Program-made: the position numbers and the translations under genes
The notes under the pieces: model-generated
Database searches by the model: none
Told to the model about the DNA's origin: nothing
What the model saw: only the letters and a program-made list of their open reading frames with translations
Shown here: positions 19,714 to 27,581 of the stretch, piece after piece
How the letters are laid out: each line of letters begins with the position of its first letter
Position numbering within the stretch: the first letter of the stretch is position 1
Source of the DNA: a gamma proteobacterium symbiont of Stewartia floridana
GTDB lineage: Bacteria; Pseudomonadota; Gammaproteobacteria; Chromatiales; Chromatiaceae
Reading direction: 5' to 3'
Assembly (NCBI GenBank): GCA_003676145.1
Contig: NAUB01000021.1
Location: 1 to 64,000, forward strand
DNA: 64,000 bases

Positions 19714-20517
19714 ATGCTGTTGCGTCGCATGATCAGAACAGTTCTTTTGATATCACGGCACCAGACAGAGACAGAATACCGGCCTGAAGCGAGATCTCGC
19801 CGGGTAGCTGGCCGCCATACCCCACCGCTGGCGGTCGCCCTGGTTGGGCTGCTGTTTTTTGCCAGCGTTGGATTCGCGGACAGTCATACCTGGCAGGGTG
19901 CTCTGCAGGATGGCAGTCAAATCTCCATCGATCCCAATACCAACAAGGTCACTCGTACCGCTGAGGGGATCAGCTCACCACTCTGGGATGGGGTGCACAG
20001 CCTGGATAATGGTGCGGTGATCATCGTGCGTAACGGGGTTGTCATCAAAGATGTGGCAATCATCGAAGCACAGCGTGAACAGGAGCGCGACCGGCTGAAT
20101 GCGGCCTGCATGCAGCTGGTGAGAAAGGTCTGTGGTGAACACAATGAGTGCAGTGATCAACCCGCTTGTGATCCCGCCCGTCAACTGTTGGCCATGGAGA
20201 GGGAAGAGCTGAACCAGAGTTGGGCGGGTATGGTGCTGGAATCCTCCACCCACTGCCTGGAGGGGCTCGGAAACGAAGAGTTTTTCAAATCCTGTGAGCG
20301 ATCCTCCGGGGAGAAGACACCCTGTGAGAAGTTGCAACTCAAGGTATGCGGTAATCAGAATCAGTGCGCTGAGCGGGAATCCTGTGGAGCAGCCAATCAG
20401 CTGGTAACCATGGAAAAGCAGGATAAGTTCTCAGTTCCCGGCGGCTTTACCTATGCGACAGCTCAATGTCGGGATGTGTTAGCAAAACAGAATGACTTTT
20501 TTGAATTATGTGAGTAG
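19714..20517 (+). CDS. Secreted protein with two Cys-rich repeats, unknown family
   Basis: A 267-residue protein with a long charged N-region (about 37 residues), then a hydrophobic signal segment ending near GFADS, so the mature part should be periplasmic or outer-membrane linked. After a small beta-rich domain (about 58-105) come two imperfect repeats. Each runs C-x(7-8)-CG-x(3-4)-N-x-C, then a second Cys, an A-x-QL-x2-ME segment, and a C-terminal Cys after a phenylalanine pair. The six-cysteine pattern suggests disulfide-bonded units. GAGGTG precedes this ATG, which supports the long N-terminus. I do not recognise the family. Confidence 0.7.
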   Translation: MLLRRMIRTVLLISRHQTETEYRPEARSRRVAGRHTPPLAVALVGLLFFASVGFADSHTWQGALQDGSQISIDPNTNKVTRTAEGISSPLWDGVHSLDNGAVIIVRNGVVIKDVAIIEAQREQERDRLNAACMQLVRKVCGEHNECSDQPACDPARQLLAMEREELNQSWAGMVLESSTHCLEGLGNEEFFKSCERSSGEKTPCEKLQLKVCGNQNQCAERESCGAANQLVTMEKQDKFSVPGGFTYATAQCRDVLAKQNDFFELCE

Positions 20518-20711
20518 TTCGCTGCTGGAGTTTGCAAATAGGCCCTAAAGTGTCGGAATTCTTAACATTTTGTTTAGATGCTCTGACTAAGATTAATCAA
20601 CTACCTAGAGAACTTTTGTTGAATATTACCGAAATCCCGTAGTTTTTTGACGCTATTGGCGTCGAATTAATTTACACATGCGGTTTTTTGTGAACTGTTC
20701 AATTATCTTTG

Positions 20712-20725
20712 TTGATGTAAATCAA
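20712..20725. promoter_or_regulatory. Perfect FNR/Anr-type box
   Basis: TTGAT-GTAA-ATCAA matches the TTGAT-N4-ATCAA consensus at all ten positions. Its centre (20718.5) is about 47 bases before the start expected from the -24/-12 promoter that follows. It would be at -41.5 for a sigma-70 start near 20760, with GATATT (20747-20752) as a possible -10. Low-oxygen control is the inference. Confidence 0.7.
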
Positions 20726-20739
20726 ACAGTTATTTCTTG

Positions 20740-20755
20740 TGGCACCGATATTGCG
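20740..20755 (+). promoter_or_regulatory. Sigma-54 (RpoN) -24/-12 promoter
   Basis: TGGCACCGATATTGCG has the invariant GG at 20741-20742 and GC at 20753-20754 with exactly ten bases between, and matches TGGCAC-N5-TTGC. Transcription would start near 20766, 25 bases before a small ORF with a GGAG ribosome site. Confidence 0.7.
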
Positions 20756-20790
20756 AGTATAGAAGCAAGAAAACCAATCGGAGAGACAAG

Positions 20791-20883
20791 ATGTTAAGCA
20801 GTAATCAACAACTTAGCGCATGGCCCGAGGACCCGGCATGGCCAGATCCTTTTGGTGATGACCCCTATGACATCCGCCGTTAA
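20791..20883 (+). CDS. 30-residue Trp/Pro/Asp-rich small ORF
   Basis: Begins ATG at 20791, with GGAGAGAC about 7 bases upstream, and ends TAA at 20883. The peptide is acidic in its middle and built from repeats of aromatic-Pro-x-Asp-Pro type (AWPEDP, AWPDPF, GDDPYD), ending with two Arg. There is no signal peptide or membrane span. The strong FNR box and the -24/-12 promoter directly upstream argue that the transcript is real. I cannot name a family; it could be a small protein, a modified-peptide precursor or a leader peptide. It is not PqqA, since the E-x3-Y core is absent. Confidence 0.5.
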   Translation: MLSSNQQLSAWPEDPAWPDPFGDDPYDIRR

Positions 20884-21065
20884 CGGATCACAACGATATC
20901 CAACTCTCTGCTATTTCATGGGTAGCTATCTAACGGTTGCATGCCTGCCTTAACACCCTAGTCGTAAGTCCCGTTCGGACTATCTTCCGACCTCACCTGC
21001 GTCCACCAATTCCAGTTTTATGGGGAGTACCCATGGGGTGGGTTAGTGCGCATTATTTCAAAGAC

Positions 21066-21100
21066 AAAAAAAACCCGGCAGGGGATGCCGGGTTGAAAAA
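21066..21100 (-). terminator. Rho-independent terminator of phaB (possibly bidirectional)
   Basis: AACCCGGCA (21072-21080), loop GGGGA, TGCCGGGTT (21086-21094). On the minus strand the stem runs into eight T, ideal for ending phaB. On the plus strand G then A-run follows, so it is weak in that direction. Confidence 0.9.
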
Positions 21101-21125
21101 ATCACTTTCGAGGGAGAAGTGATGA

Positions 21126-21875
21126 TTAGTGAATAAACAGTCCACCGTTGACTGGCAGATTGGCGCCGGTCACATAGGTGCTTGCATCGTCTGCAAGAAA
21201 GGCGACAGCCTGGGCGATCTCTGCCGGCTGACCCATACGACGCATCGGAATGCCGCCGACGATTGCTTCGCGCACATCGTCACGCATAGCCGCGGTCATT
21301 GCAGTCTCGATGTAACCGGGTGAAACGGTATTGACGGTAACGCCCTTGGCGGCACCTTCGTAGGCCAGGGCCATGGTGAAGCCGTGCATACCGGCTTTGG
21401 CGGCAGAGTAGTTGGTCTGTCCAAACTGGCCGCGCTGACCATTGACCGAGGAGATGTTGATAATCCGGCCAAAACCCTGTTCAACCATACCGGTCCAGAT
21501 TGGACGGGTAACATAGAAAACGCTGTTGAGGTTGGTGTCGATAACCGCATCCCACTGATCGGAAGTCATCTTCTTCATGGTGGTGTCACGGGTGATACCG
21601 GCGCAGTTGACCAGAATATCGACCTGACCGAACTTTTCGACAATCTCACTCATCAGGCTCTCACCACCTTCAGGTGTGGAAACATCGCCTGCAACAACTT
21701 CGACCTGAGCGCCTTGCTCCTGTTGGGCCTTTTTCCAGGCGTCAACTTGATCGGCTTCGGCAGGATGACAAGTAGCAACAACCTTGGCACCTTCTTCGGC
21801 GAGACGCAGGCAGACAGCGGTACCGATACCGCCCAGACCACCTGTGACAACTGCGAGTTTGTCTTTACAGCTCAT
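21126..21875 (-). CDS. phaB: Acetoacetyl-CoA reductase (NADPH)
   Basis: Short-chain dehydrogenase that reduces acetoacetyl-CoA to (R)-3-hydroxybutyryl-CoA for polyhydroxybutyrate. The 249-residue protein has the cofactor loop TGGLGGIG (11-18), NCAG (90-93), and the catalytic triad Ser142 or Ser143, Tyr156 and Lys160 in NYSAAKAG, with the SPGYIET motif after it. It is the outermost gene of a PHA cluster with phasin, phaR, phaA and phaEC. A GAGGAC ribosome site precedes the ATG, and a strong terminator lies just past the stop. Confidence 0.96.
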   Translation of the reverse strand: MSCKDKLAVVTGGLGGIGTAVCLRLAEEGAKVVATCHPAEADQVDAWKKAQQEQGAQVEVVAGDVSTPEGGESLMSEIVEKFGQVDILVNCAGITRDTTMKKMTSDQWDAVIDTNLNSVFYVTRPIWTGMVEQGFGRIINISSVNGQRGQFGQTNYSAAKAGMHGFTMALAYEGAAKGVTVNTVSPGYIETAMTAAMRDDVREAIVGGIPMRRMGQPAEIAQAVAFLADDASTYVTGANLPVNGGLFIH

Positions 21876-22041
21876 TATTCTATGTCCTCATCTTGGGAAT
21901 TATCTAAATACATCTTGGTGACGACTTTCGGTAATCCCTACCGCATGTTTCTGCTATTCCAGGACGACTCTTTGAGCCTAAGCATCCTGTGAATGGTGAC
22001 TGCAGAATCTCGGGAATCGTCAGTCAGCCTGCTCTTTATGC

Positions 22042-22069
22042 AAAAACCGGCGCACAAGGCGCCGGTTTT
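22042..22069 (-). terminator. Rho-independent terminator of the phasin gene
   Basis: AAAACCGGCGC (22043-22053), loop ACAAG, GCGCCGGTTTT (22059-22069): an 11-bp perfect stem. On the minus strand it ends in five T, 24 bases past the phasin stop. It also separates the phasin from phaB. Confidence 0.88.
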
Positions 22070-22092
22070 CACGGCAGCTGTTCAGCTTTCGA

Positions 22093-22464
22093 TTAAGCAG
22101 CTTTCTCAGCGACTTTGCTGATCTGCTCGTTGGCGGTAGCCAGGTTGCTCTCGTACCAGCTACGGACTTCCTCACCGGTCTTCTGGCTCATTTCTACAGC
22201 CTCACGGGTTTTGGTCATCAGCTCTTCGCCAAGCTTGCGGGTCAGGTCCATCTGGCCGCGAACGACTTCGTGGTAATCTTTCGCTTCAGAAACCAGTTTC
22301 AGCTGTTCCATGCTGGTGTTCATCAGGGAAGTGACGGTATCCATCTGAGCTTCCATCACCTGGTTCCAGGTTTTCAGGCTGATGTCGGTCAGCTGACGGA
22401 AACTGTCGTAACCGGTGGTGTTGAACTCATTGATCATCTCGATGCTCTCTTTTGCGTTTGCCAT
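22093..22464 (-). CDS. phaP: Phasin family PHA granule protein
   Basis: A 123-residue amphipathic helical protein expected to coat polyhydroxyalkanoate granules. It shows the phasin pattern of long helices with NTTGYDSFRQLTDISLKTWNQVMEAQM and no cysteine. The ATG at 22464 (MANAKES) is chosen because AGGAGC precedes it; an upstream in-frame extension to 22584 would run through the regulatory region. Two candidate PhaR sites lie 39-50 and 84-98 bases upstream, which fits the usual PhaR control of phasins. It has its own terminator. Confidence 0.9.
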   Translation of the reverse strand: MANAKESIEMINEFNTTGYDSFRQLTDISLKTWNQVMEAQMDTVTSLMNTSMEQLKLVSEAKDYHEVVRGQMDLTRKLGEELMTKTREAVEMSQKTGEEVRSWYESNLATANEQISKVAEKAA

Positions 22465-22502
22465 GGTATGTGCTCCTAGTTGGTTGTGCGTTGCAGCATT
22501 GT

Positions 22503-22514
22503 TGCGGTGCAGCA
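22503..22514. promoter_or_regulatory. Candidate PhaR operator 1 upstream of phasin
   Basis: TGCGGTGCAGCA fits TGCRNYGCASMA, the motif I recall for PhaR of Bradyrhizobium, at every position. It lies 39-50 bases before the phasin start codon. A related TTGCAGCA stands at about 22488. Confidence 0.5.
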
Positions 22515-22547
22515 TAAGGCAGATTCGAGGGCATGTCAAGAAAAAAT

Positions 22548-22562
22548 TTGTGCGCCGCACAA
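22548..22562. promoter_or_regulatory. Candidate PhaR operator 2 upstream of phasin
   Basis: TTGTGCGCCGCACAA is palindromic except for its central base and fits TGCRNYGCASMA when read on either strand. The minus-strand reading TGCGGCGCACAAATTTT is nearly identical to the site upstream of phaA/phaE. Confidence 0.5.
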
Positions 22563-22682
22563 TATTTTTTTCGATTTCGTGCACCAGACGCTGTGCACTC
22601 GAGCTAATGATCAGTTTGAAGAGAATTAATTATAATAAAAACAGTTAGTTATCTGTCTTTGGGTTTTGCGGGATGTGGTGGG

Positions 22683-23144
22683 TTATTGTTCCTTCTCTTC
22701 TTTCTTAGGGGAGGAAAAACCGGCCGCGGAAAAAAAATCTTTCTGCATATCGGTCCACAATTTCATATTGTTTTGGGCCAGATTTGTCATTGCGGTAAAA
22801 GGATCCTCACCCATATTTTTGCGGATCTGCTCCTGCTGGGCGGTGAACAGCCCCAGGCTCTGCTCCAGATAGTTACCGAAGATGCCCTGCAGGGTACCGC
22901 CGTAAAAGCGGATGATCTGTGACAGCATGTTGGCCGTGAACAGGGGTTTACCACCGGACTCACTCTCCAGAATGATCTGCAGCAGTATGGTGCGGGTGAT
23001 ATCTTCTTCGGTGGTGGAGTCGATGACTTTGATCAGTTCACCACCAACGATCAGCTGGCGCAGCTGTGAAAGGGTGATGTATTTACTCTGCTCAGTATCG
23101 TATAACCGGCGATTGGGATACTTTTTGATGAGACGATCTGACAT
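22683..23144 (-). CDS. phaR: Polyhydroxyalkanoate synthesis repressor PhaR
   Basis: A DNA- and PHB-binding repressor of 153 residues. The N-terminal DNA-binding domain is unmistakable (IKKYPNRRLYDTEQSKYITL, residues 6-25), followed by the PHB accumulation regulatory domain (FTANMLSQIIRFYGGTLQGIFGNYLEQSL). PhaR leaves its operators when granules form, allowing phasin production. It lies between phaA and the phasin gene, on the same strand. An AGGAAT site precedes the ATG. Sequences fitting its motif occur before the phasin gene and between phaA and phaE. Confidence 0.96.
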   Translation of the reverse strand: MSDRLIKKYPNRRLYDTEQSKYITLSQLRQLIVGGELIKVIDSTTEEDITRTILLQIILESESGGKPLFTANMLSQIIRFYGGTLQGIFGNYLEQSLGLFTAQQEQIRKNMGEDPFTAMTNLAQNNMKLWTDMQKDFFSAAGFSSPKKEEKEQ

Positions 23145-23481
23145 ATTCCTGACACTGTTGCTTAAACCATTGCACCAGTTTACAACAATCAGGCCATTGA
23201 ACCTAGAATCCGCAGTTCAGCGGGAGTATCTGGCGTAACAGACCGATCCGGGTTATCAATTCGTGGTTCTTATCTTCCCCGATTGCAAGATCTCACTCGA
23301 GCAGCACGGAATGATGAAACATCCCGCTAAAACAGGTCGGATTGATTGGTGGGGGTATGAGTGTGAATGATGGCAGAGAGAATGCCCATGCTGACCGGCG
23401 ATGAGCACCCCCAGAGGGCAGAGAAGCGCCTCTGGGGGAGGGATCAACCCGGCCCCGACAGGGCTGGGTCAGGATCAGGCT
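23145..23481. other. Intergenic region between phaA and phaR
   Basis: No credible gene. It holds the phaR promoter region and, near phaA, the hairpin at 23408-23438. Confidence 0.5.
23408..23438 (-). terminator. Hairpin downstream of phaA
   Basis: CCCCCAGAGG and CCTCTGGGGG are perfect 10-base arms with an 11-base loop, 44 bases beyond the phaA stop. There is no T-run, so it is a terminator-like or RNA-protective hairpin. Confidence 0.5.
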
Positions 23482-24666
23482 TTAGGCTTTTTCCACCGCC
23501 ATGGCAACACCCTGTCCACCACCGATACAGAGGGTAGCCAGGCCTTTCTGGCTATTGCTCCGTTGCATCTCATGCAGCAGGGTTACCAATACCCGGCAGC
23601 CGGAAGCGCCGATCGGATGGCCGAGGGCGATCGCACCGCCGTGTACATTGACCTTGTCCGTATCCCAACCCATCTCCTGGTTGACGCACATCGCCTGAGC
23701 GGCAAATGCTTCGTTGGCTTCAATACGGTCCAGATCATCGGCGCTCCAACCAGCCTTTTCCAGACACTTGGTGGATGCGGGAATTGGGCCAGTACCCATG
23801 ATCGCAGGATCCACACCGGCTGAGGAGAAGGCAACAATTTTGGCCATCGGGGTGAGGCCAAGTTCCTTGGCGCGGCTTTCAGACATCACCAGAACCACTG
23901 CAGCACCGTCGTTCAGGCCCGATGCATTACCCGCGGTTACCGATCCCTCTTTGGAGAAGGCGGGGCGCAGCTTGCCGAGGGATTCTGCGGTAGTGCCGGC
24001 ACGCGGGAACTCATCCCGGTCGAAAACCACTGGATCGCCTCTACGCTGGGGGATTTCGATCGGCACGATCTCGTCACTGAATACCTGGTCGTTCAGCGCA
24101 GCCTCTGCTTTTTGCTGAGAACCGGCGGCGAACTCGTCCTGCGCCTCACGGCTGAAACCAAATTTCTCTGCAACATTTTCAGCGGTGGTACCCATGTGGT
24201 AGTTGTTGAAGGCATCCCACAAGCCATCCTTGATCATGGTGTCGACCAGCTTCCAATCACCCATTTTACTGCCGTTGCGGGAGTTGGGCAGGACATGGGG
24301 TGCCAGGCTCATGTTCTCCTGACCACCGGCGATGACGATTTCCGCGTCGCCGCAGGCAATCGCCTGCATCGCCAGGTGTACGGCTTTCAGTCCGCTGCCG
24401 CAGACCTTGTTGATGGTCAGAGCTGGGGTCTCGACCGGCAGGCCGGCGGCGAGACTGGCCTGCCGGGCCGGATTCTGGCCGGTTCCTGCCGTCAGTACCT
24501 GACCAAGAATTACTTCATCAACCTGGTCGGGTTTGACGCCTGCACGTTCCAGCAGACCTTTGATGACAGTTGCGCCAAGCTCATGTCCGGGAATTTTCGC
24601 CAGACTGCCGCCAAAGGTACCGATGGCACTGCGGGCCGCCCCTACGATGACTATGTTTTCGCTCAC
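23482..24666 (-). CDS. phaA: Acetyl-CoA acetyltransferase (beta-ketothiolase)
   Basis: Condenses two acetyl-CoA to acetoacetyl-CoA, the first step to polyhydroxybutyrate. The 394-residue thiolase has nucleophile Cys89 in [11 protein letters not shown], His350 in [10 protein letters not shown] and Cys380 in CIGGGQG. It is of normal length and start. The gene is divergent from phaE-phaC across 288 bases that contain a candidate PhaR site, and upstream of phaR on the same strand. Its place in the PHA cluster points to PHB synthesis rather than fatty acid degradation. Confidence 0.96.
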   Translation of the reverse strand: MSENIVIVGAARSAIGTFGGSLAKIPGHELGATVIKGLLERAGVKPDQVDEVILGQVLTAGTGQNPARQASLAAGLPVETPALTINKVCGSGLKAVHLAMQAIACGDAEIVIAGGQENMSLAPHVLPNSRNGSKMGDWKLVDTMIKDGLWDAFNNYHMGTTAENVAEKFGFSREAQDEFAAGSQQKAEAALNDQVFSDEIVPIEIPQRRGDPVVFDRDEFPRAGTTAESLGKLRPAFSKEGSVTAGNASGLNDGAAVVLVMSESRAKELGLTPMAKIVAFSSAGVDPAIMGTGPIPASTKCLEKAGWSADDLDRIEANEAFAAQAMCVNQEMGWDTDKVNVHGGAIALGHPIGASGCRVLVTLLHEMQRSNSQKGLATLCIGGGQGVAMAVEKA

Positions 24667-24794
24667 GTTGGTTAATCCTCACATTATATTGTTTGTAGAG
24701 ATCTGTCTGTTCGATAGACCGATGTTTGGTGGCTGAAACACTCGAACTGCGTTATGAATTGGCCAACCTTGGCGTATGTTTTAACAAAAAATGT

Positions 24795-24806
24795 TGCAGC
24801 GCACAA
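24795..24806. promoter_or_regulatory. Candidate PhaR operator in the phaA-phaE promoter region
   Basis: TGCAGCGCACAA fits TGCRNYGCASMA fully and continues as ATTTT exactly like the phasin-upstream site. It lies between the divergent phaA and phaE starts; I see nothing else assignable in that 288-base gap. Confidence 0.5.
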
Positions 24807-24954
24807 ATTTTATTGCTAGCTTATTGGGCATGAGTGTTCTCTGCTGGGTTTTATAGTCTTTTGTCTTCTGTACGACAACCTTGCCTGGATTAATGCAGTT
24901 CAACCCTGACGAAACACCTAAAGAACTATTGAGACATAAACAAGAGACCATACC

Positions 24955-26052
24955 ATGAGTGAATCAGCTTTTTGGAACGAAGACTGGATGAAAATCCAGC
25001 AGAGTTATTGGGAGAACTGGAACAATATGAGCCGTAAGGCGATGGGCATGGAGCCTCCCAAGTCCCCATTGGAAAACGCCATGGACCATTGGTGGCAGGC
25101 CGTCTCTCCATCAGCCAGTGACATGTCGCGTGATTTCATGGGCAGGATGATGGAGCAGACCAAGAGCTACTTCCGTCTGGCTGAGGGTTACTTCAGCAAT
25201 GCTCAGGACAGCAACAACTGGCTGGATGCGGCCAATCGCACCGTGAGCGACATGCAGAGCATGTTCAACAACAGCCTGGAGAGTGTTTACAACGGCACGG
25301 AGACCGCCGGTGACGACGCCATGCACAAGATGATGGCGTTCTGGGAGATGCCCATGGACAACTGGCAGCGCATGGTCTCCTCCCTGTCGCTGATGCCTGG
25401 TGACCTGCTGCGCAACATGCCCCATCAGGATGGATTGGAGCGATTCCTGAGTGCCCCTGGTCTGGGTTATATGCGCGAAGAGGAGGGGCAGTACAAAAAA
25501 CTGACCCATGCGGTGGTCAACTACCAGCGCAACCTGGGTGAGTACATGAAGTTCTTCTCCAACCTGGGACTGCTCGCTGCCACTCGCATGAAGGACAAGA
25601 TTCAGGATGTCGCTGAGAGCGGCAAGCAGATTGACAGCGCCCGCGGGCTCTACGATCTCTGGGTCAGCAGCAGTGAAGAGGTATATGGCGAGCAGGTGAT
25701 GACGCCTGAGTACGCCAAGATTCACGGCACCCTGGTCAACAGCCTGATGAATTTGAAACAGCGTCTGGGCCATGTTGTTGACGAAGCGCTGGGTGGCCTG
25801 AACATGCCTACCCGTCGCGAGCTTCGCACTCTGCAGGATCGACTGCAGGAGTCCCGTCGTGAGGCTAAAGCGATGAAAGCCGAGATCGAACTGCTGAAAG
25901 AGCAGATGATCGAGATGCGCTCATTGGCTACTAGCCAGCCGAAGGCTGTGGCGGAAACCGCTGCCAAGCCGAAAGCGACGGCGAAGAAGAAAGCCAGCGC
26001 AAAAAAGAAGGCCGCAACCAAGAAAGCACAGCCAAAAGCTGATGCATCCTAA
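24955..26052 (+). CDS. phaE: Class III PHA synthase subunit PhaE
   Basis: Non-catalytic partner of PhaC in the class III PHA synthase. The 365-residue protein starts with the family's Trp-rich helical region (FWNEDWMKIQQSYWENWNNMS), carries the conserved MPTRRELRTLQDRLQESRRE coiled coil at about 282-300, and is followed by phaC. Beyond about residue 331 it has an unusual Lys/Ala/Pro tail (KPKATAKKKASAKKKAATKK), resembling histone H1-like tails and likely to touch nucleic acid or the granule surface. The ATG follows AAACAAGAGACC. Confidence 0.95.
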   Translation: MSESAFWNEDWMKIQQSYWENWNNMSRKAMGMEPPKSPLENAMDHWWQAVSPSASDMSRDFMGRMMEQTKSYFRLAEGYFSNAQDSNNWLDAANRTVSDMQSMFNNSLESVYNGTETAGDDAMHKMMAFWEMPMDNWQRMVSSLSLMPGDLLRNMPHQDGLERFLSAPGLGYMREEEGQYKKLTHAVVNYQRNLGEYMKFFSNLGLLAATRMKDKIQDVAESGKQIDSARGLYDLWVSSSEEVYGEQVMTPEYAKIHGTLVNSLMNLKQRLGHVVDEALGGLNMPTRRELRTLQDRLQESRREAKAMKAEIELLKEQMIEMRSLATSQPKAVAETAAKPKATAKKKASAKKKAATKKAQPKADAS

Positions 26053-26098
26053 GGTTATCCCTGTACACATCAAGTGATAGGAATTGAGGAGAACAGAC

Positions 26099-27169
26099 GT
26101 GCAACCATTTAACATGCGGCCCGATCAACTGGCCGAAGAGATGCTCGACTACAGCCGCAAGCTGGGCAAAGGTGTCGAAAATCTGCTGAATGCAGACAAG
26201 ATTGATGCAGGTGTAACGCCGAAAGTGGAGGTCTACAGTGAAGACAAACTGCGCCTCTATCGTTATGAATCCCCGGCGGATGTGGTGCAGAGTTCAGTGC
26301 CCACACTGATCGTCTATGCGTTGGTCAACCGTCCATACATGACCGACCTGCAGGAGAATCGCTCGACTGTCAGGAACCTTCTGGCCGCAGGTCAGGATGT
26401 CTATCTGGTGGATTGGGGATATCCGGATGAGGCGGATCGCGCCTTGACCATGGATGACTACATCAATGGCTATCTGGATCGCTGTGTCGATGTTATCCGT
26501 AAGCGTCATAAGCTGGATAAAATCAACATCCTGGGTATCTGCCAGGGTGGTGCCTTCAGCCTCTGCTATGCATCGATGCACCCGGATAAAGTGAAGAACC
26601 TGGTCACCATGGTGACTCCGGTCGATTTCAAAACTCCCGACAACATGCTCTCTGCCTGGGTGCAGCACATGGATGTCGATCTGCTCATCGATACCCTGGG
26701 TAATGTACCGGGCGAGCTGCTCAACTGGACATTTCTCTCGCTGAAACCTTTCAGTCTCACGGGTCAGAAATACCTGAGCATGGTCGATGTCCTGGAAGAT
26801 GAGGACAAACTGAAGAATTTCCTGCGAATGGAGAAGTGGATCTTCGACAGCCCGGATCAGGCTGGTGAGACTTTCCGTCAGTTCACTAAGGATTTCTACC
26901 AGCGGAACGGTTTTCTCGAAGGTGGCGTGAAGATCGGCGACCGACAGGTCGATCTGAAGAACATCACCTGTCCGGTACTCAACATCTATGCGGAACAAGA
27001 TCACCTGGTGCCGCCGGATGCTTCCAGAGCGCTGCGCGGCCTGACCAGCAGTAAGGACTATACCGAGCTGTCGTTCCCTGGCGGACATATTGGTATCTAC
27101 GTCAGCGGAAAAGCGCAGAAAGAGGTTCCACCTTCAATCGGTAAGTGGCTCGACGAGCGCATTAAATAG
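26099..27169 (+). CDS. phaC: Class III poly(R)-hydroxyalkanoate synthase PhaC
   Basis: Catalytic subunit that polymerises (R)-3-hydroxyacyl-CoA on the granule surface. The lipase-like box is GICQGG with nucleophile Cys148, and the other triad members are Asp in AEQDHLVPP (about 302) and His in GGHIGIY (about 331), counted from this start. At 356 residues it has the short class III size. I prefer the GTG at 26099, with GAGGAG seven bases upstream; a TTG at 26084 would start inside that ribosome site. It is 46 bases after phaE and ends in a double terminator. Confidence 0.97.
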   Translation: MQPFNMRPDQLAEEMLDYSRKLGKGVENLLNADKIDAGVTPKVEVYSEDKLRLYRYESPADVVQSSVPTLIVYALVNRPYMTDLQENRSTVRNLLAAGQDVYLVDWGYPDEADRALTMDDYINGYLDRCVDVIRKRHKLDKINILGICQGGAFSLCYASMHPDKVKNLVTMVTPVDFKTPDNMLSAWVQHMDVDLLIDTLGNVPGELLNWTFLSLKPFSLTGQKYLSMVDVLEDEDKLKNFLRMEKWIFDSPDQAGETFRQFTKDFYQRNGFLEGGVKIGDRQVDLKNITCPVLNIYAEQDHLVPPDASRALRGLTSSKDYTELSFPGGHIGIYVSGKAQKEVPPSIGKWLDERIK

Positions 27170-27190
27170 TTTCATCCATATGATCCTCCG

Positions 27191-27242
27191 CCGGTAGTCT
27201 CTACCGGTTTCTTTCGGGGTGCCGCCAGGCACCCCTTTTTTT
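27191..27242 (+). terminator. Tandem terminators after phaC
   Basis: CCGGTAG-TCT-CTACCGG followed by TTTCTTT, then GGGGTGCC-GCCA-GGCACCCC (27216-27235) followed by seven T. The second is a textbook rho-independent terminator. Confidence 0.93.
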
Positions 27243-27581
27243 GCCTCCATCATAAGTCTGAAAAATGTCTGGAAATTATCACAAGACCGACTGGGAAGCT
27301 GGAGCAGTGTGGAACTGTTTTTACAAATCCGATGTTCCTTGATTTTTACATGGCATTCTCAATTGGATTTTTCTCCCTGGATAGCTAATCTTTAGCTTAT
27401 ACAGATTGTACAACTTTATTATTTAATTATTGTGCATTTAATAGGGTTTCCTTAACAAAACTTTAGAGAGCGATGCTTGCGGCTCTCTTGTTTATGGCCC
27501 TGAGGTGTAACCACTTCAAAAGGTTGATTTACATCACCAGCGGGCGGTGGAGAGGCGTTACGGATTTAATGGTTATCTGTC
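27243..27581. other. Promoter region of the rnfG-like gene
   Basis: No gene seen. It is A+T-rich in its middle (about 27340-27460). It contains an FNR-like site TTGAT-TTAC-ATCAC at 27524-27537 (nine of ten consensus bases), whose centre is 51 bases before the next start codon. Confidence 0.5.

Noticed and set aside
20791-20883. PqqA precursor peptide, suggested by a PQQ-type dehydrogenase in the window
   Set aside because: The conserved Glu-x3-Tyr core of PqqA is absent and no pqqBCDE genes follow.
26294-27088. 264-codon ORF opposite phaC
   Set aside because: Antisense to phaC and without recognisable features.
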